From Winogradskyella vincentii (GTDB taxonomy: Bacteria; Bacteroidota; Bacteroidia; Flavobacteriales; Flavobacteriaceae): a DNA stretch of 64,000 bases. The translations under genes were made by a program, and so were the position numbers. The first letter of the stretch is position 1, and every line of letters begins with the position of its first letter. Location of the stretch: assembly GCF_020166345.1 (NCBI RefSeq), contig NZ_JAIUJS010000002.1, positions 248,001-312,000 on the forward strand, in the 5' to 3' direction. The notes beneath the pieces are model-generated. The model was given only the letters and a program-made list of their open reading frames with translations, did not search any database and was not told the origin of the DNA. Positions 63,784 to 64,000 of the stretch are shown here, piece by piece.

Positions 63784-64000
63784 ATGGCTTTGCACAAACT
63801 ACTAGTTGATGATTTCTATGATGACTCCTACAAGCTAATTGCTATTCATTGTAGTATTGAAGATTATCGACTAGCATATATACTCAATAAAAATTTAGAT
63901 TTAAAATTAAAGCGTAAAGAAGAGGATATAGATCTTAAATATTTGGAATCTTCTTATAGTCTATTTGAGTGGAAGAATGAAACAGAATACGTTACTTGGA
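63784..64000 (+). CDS. IPExxxVDY-family protein, 3' part missing
   Basis: A frame from the ATG at 63784 to the right edge, 72 residues visible (MALHKLLVDDFYDDSYKLIA and onward), rich in charged residues and with the SYSLFEW segment. The position after rnc and the sequence fit the small IPExxxVDY family of unknown function in Bacteroidota. The family motif itself lies beyond the edge. The 132-base gap upstream contains a box TATATTTA (63756-63763), one mismatch from the consensus. Confidence 0.6.
   Translation, partial: MALHKLLVDDFYDDSYKLIAIHCSIEDYRLAYILNKNLDLKLKRKEEDIDLKYLESSYSLFEWKNETEYVTW

Overview
The window looks like a chromosomal segment of a marine-type member of the Flavobacteriaceae (Bacteroidota). 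The evidence is low GC, -7 promoter boxes of the TAnnTTTG type with an upstream TTG, a type IX secretion (T9SS) C-terminal sorting domain, many short lipoproteins of the MKK...C type, an OmpA protein with thrombospondin type 3 repeats, and flavobacterial gene orders such as rpmF-fabH-accB-accC and acpP-fabF-rnc. No prophage, insertion sequence or CRISPR array was seen.

Layout. 1-12255 is mostly housekeeping: a truncated PD40 lipoprotein, an M28 peptidase, a lipoprotein of unknown function, dusB, rbfA with a LolC/E-like permease, methylmalonyl-CoA epimerase, a CAU-anticodon tRNA, a tiny proline-rich sorting-signal-like protein, ribE, pdxA, and the yceD-rpmF / fabH-accB-accC lipid-precursor block. 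12293-22894 is the main accessory-metabolism region. A D-amino-acid-oxidase-fold flavoprotein and a Gre-like protein are followed by a tightly packed ten-gene operon: YceI-like protein, FAD oxidoreductase, methyltransferase, type III polyketide synthase (PKS), enoyl-reductase-like SDR, FabZ-like dehydratase, FabF-like ketosynthase, acyl carrier protein, phosphopantetheinyl transferase and RND/MMPL exporter. I infer that it makes, tailors and exports a long-chain phenolic or quinone lipid, with its own small fatty-acid synthase supplying the starter chain.

22896-34229 is mainly minus strand: an orphan ABC ATPase, a large T9SS-exported FG-GAP/ASPIC protein next to a diheme cytochrome lipoprotein, a prolyl oligopeptidase, asd, mscL, alr and tdk. 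34309-43910 carries a small coupled ORF with a conserved unknown gene, rsmI, a uracil-DNA glycosylase, stress or redox proteins, recJ, an MFS transporter, and a compact minus-strand unit encoding two tiny membrane proteins, queD and lpxH, then a MATE exporter and a GNAT acetyltransferase. 43946-54413 holds a universal stress protein, tRNA-Ala, a hydrolase, the two subunits of an AddAB-type recombination nuclease separated by an ompA gene and kbl. 54523-64000 has sodA, a 503-base intergenic region with two tandem near-identical predicted small RNA genes, a long PurF-like amidophosphoribosyltransferase, a PfkB kinase, a Baeyer-Villiger-type monooxygenase, RNase H, purN, and acpP-fabF-rnc running to a truncated IPExxxVDY-family gene.

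Themes. Two complete ACP/ketosynthase sets coexist: housekeeping acpP-fabF at 61409-62903 and a divergent set at 18549-20097 with its own phosphopantetheinyl transferase. Several start codons (12293, addB at 48447, purF at 57533) lie 5-14 bases after a terminator T-run, and the 5' end of rnc contains a terminator-like hairpin inside its coding sequence. This suggests read-through or attenuation as a recurrent arrangement. The best candidates for undescribed biology are the tandem small RNAs at 55221-55527, the type III PKS operon, the terminator inside rnc, and the two micro-membrane proteins upstream of queD.
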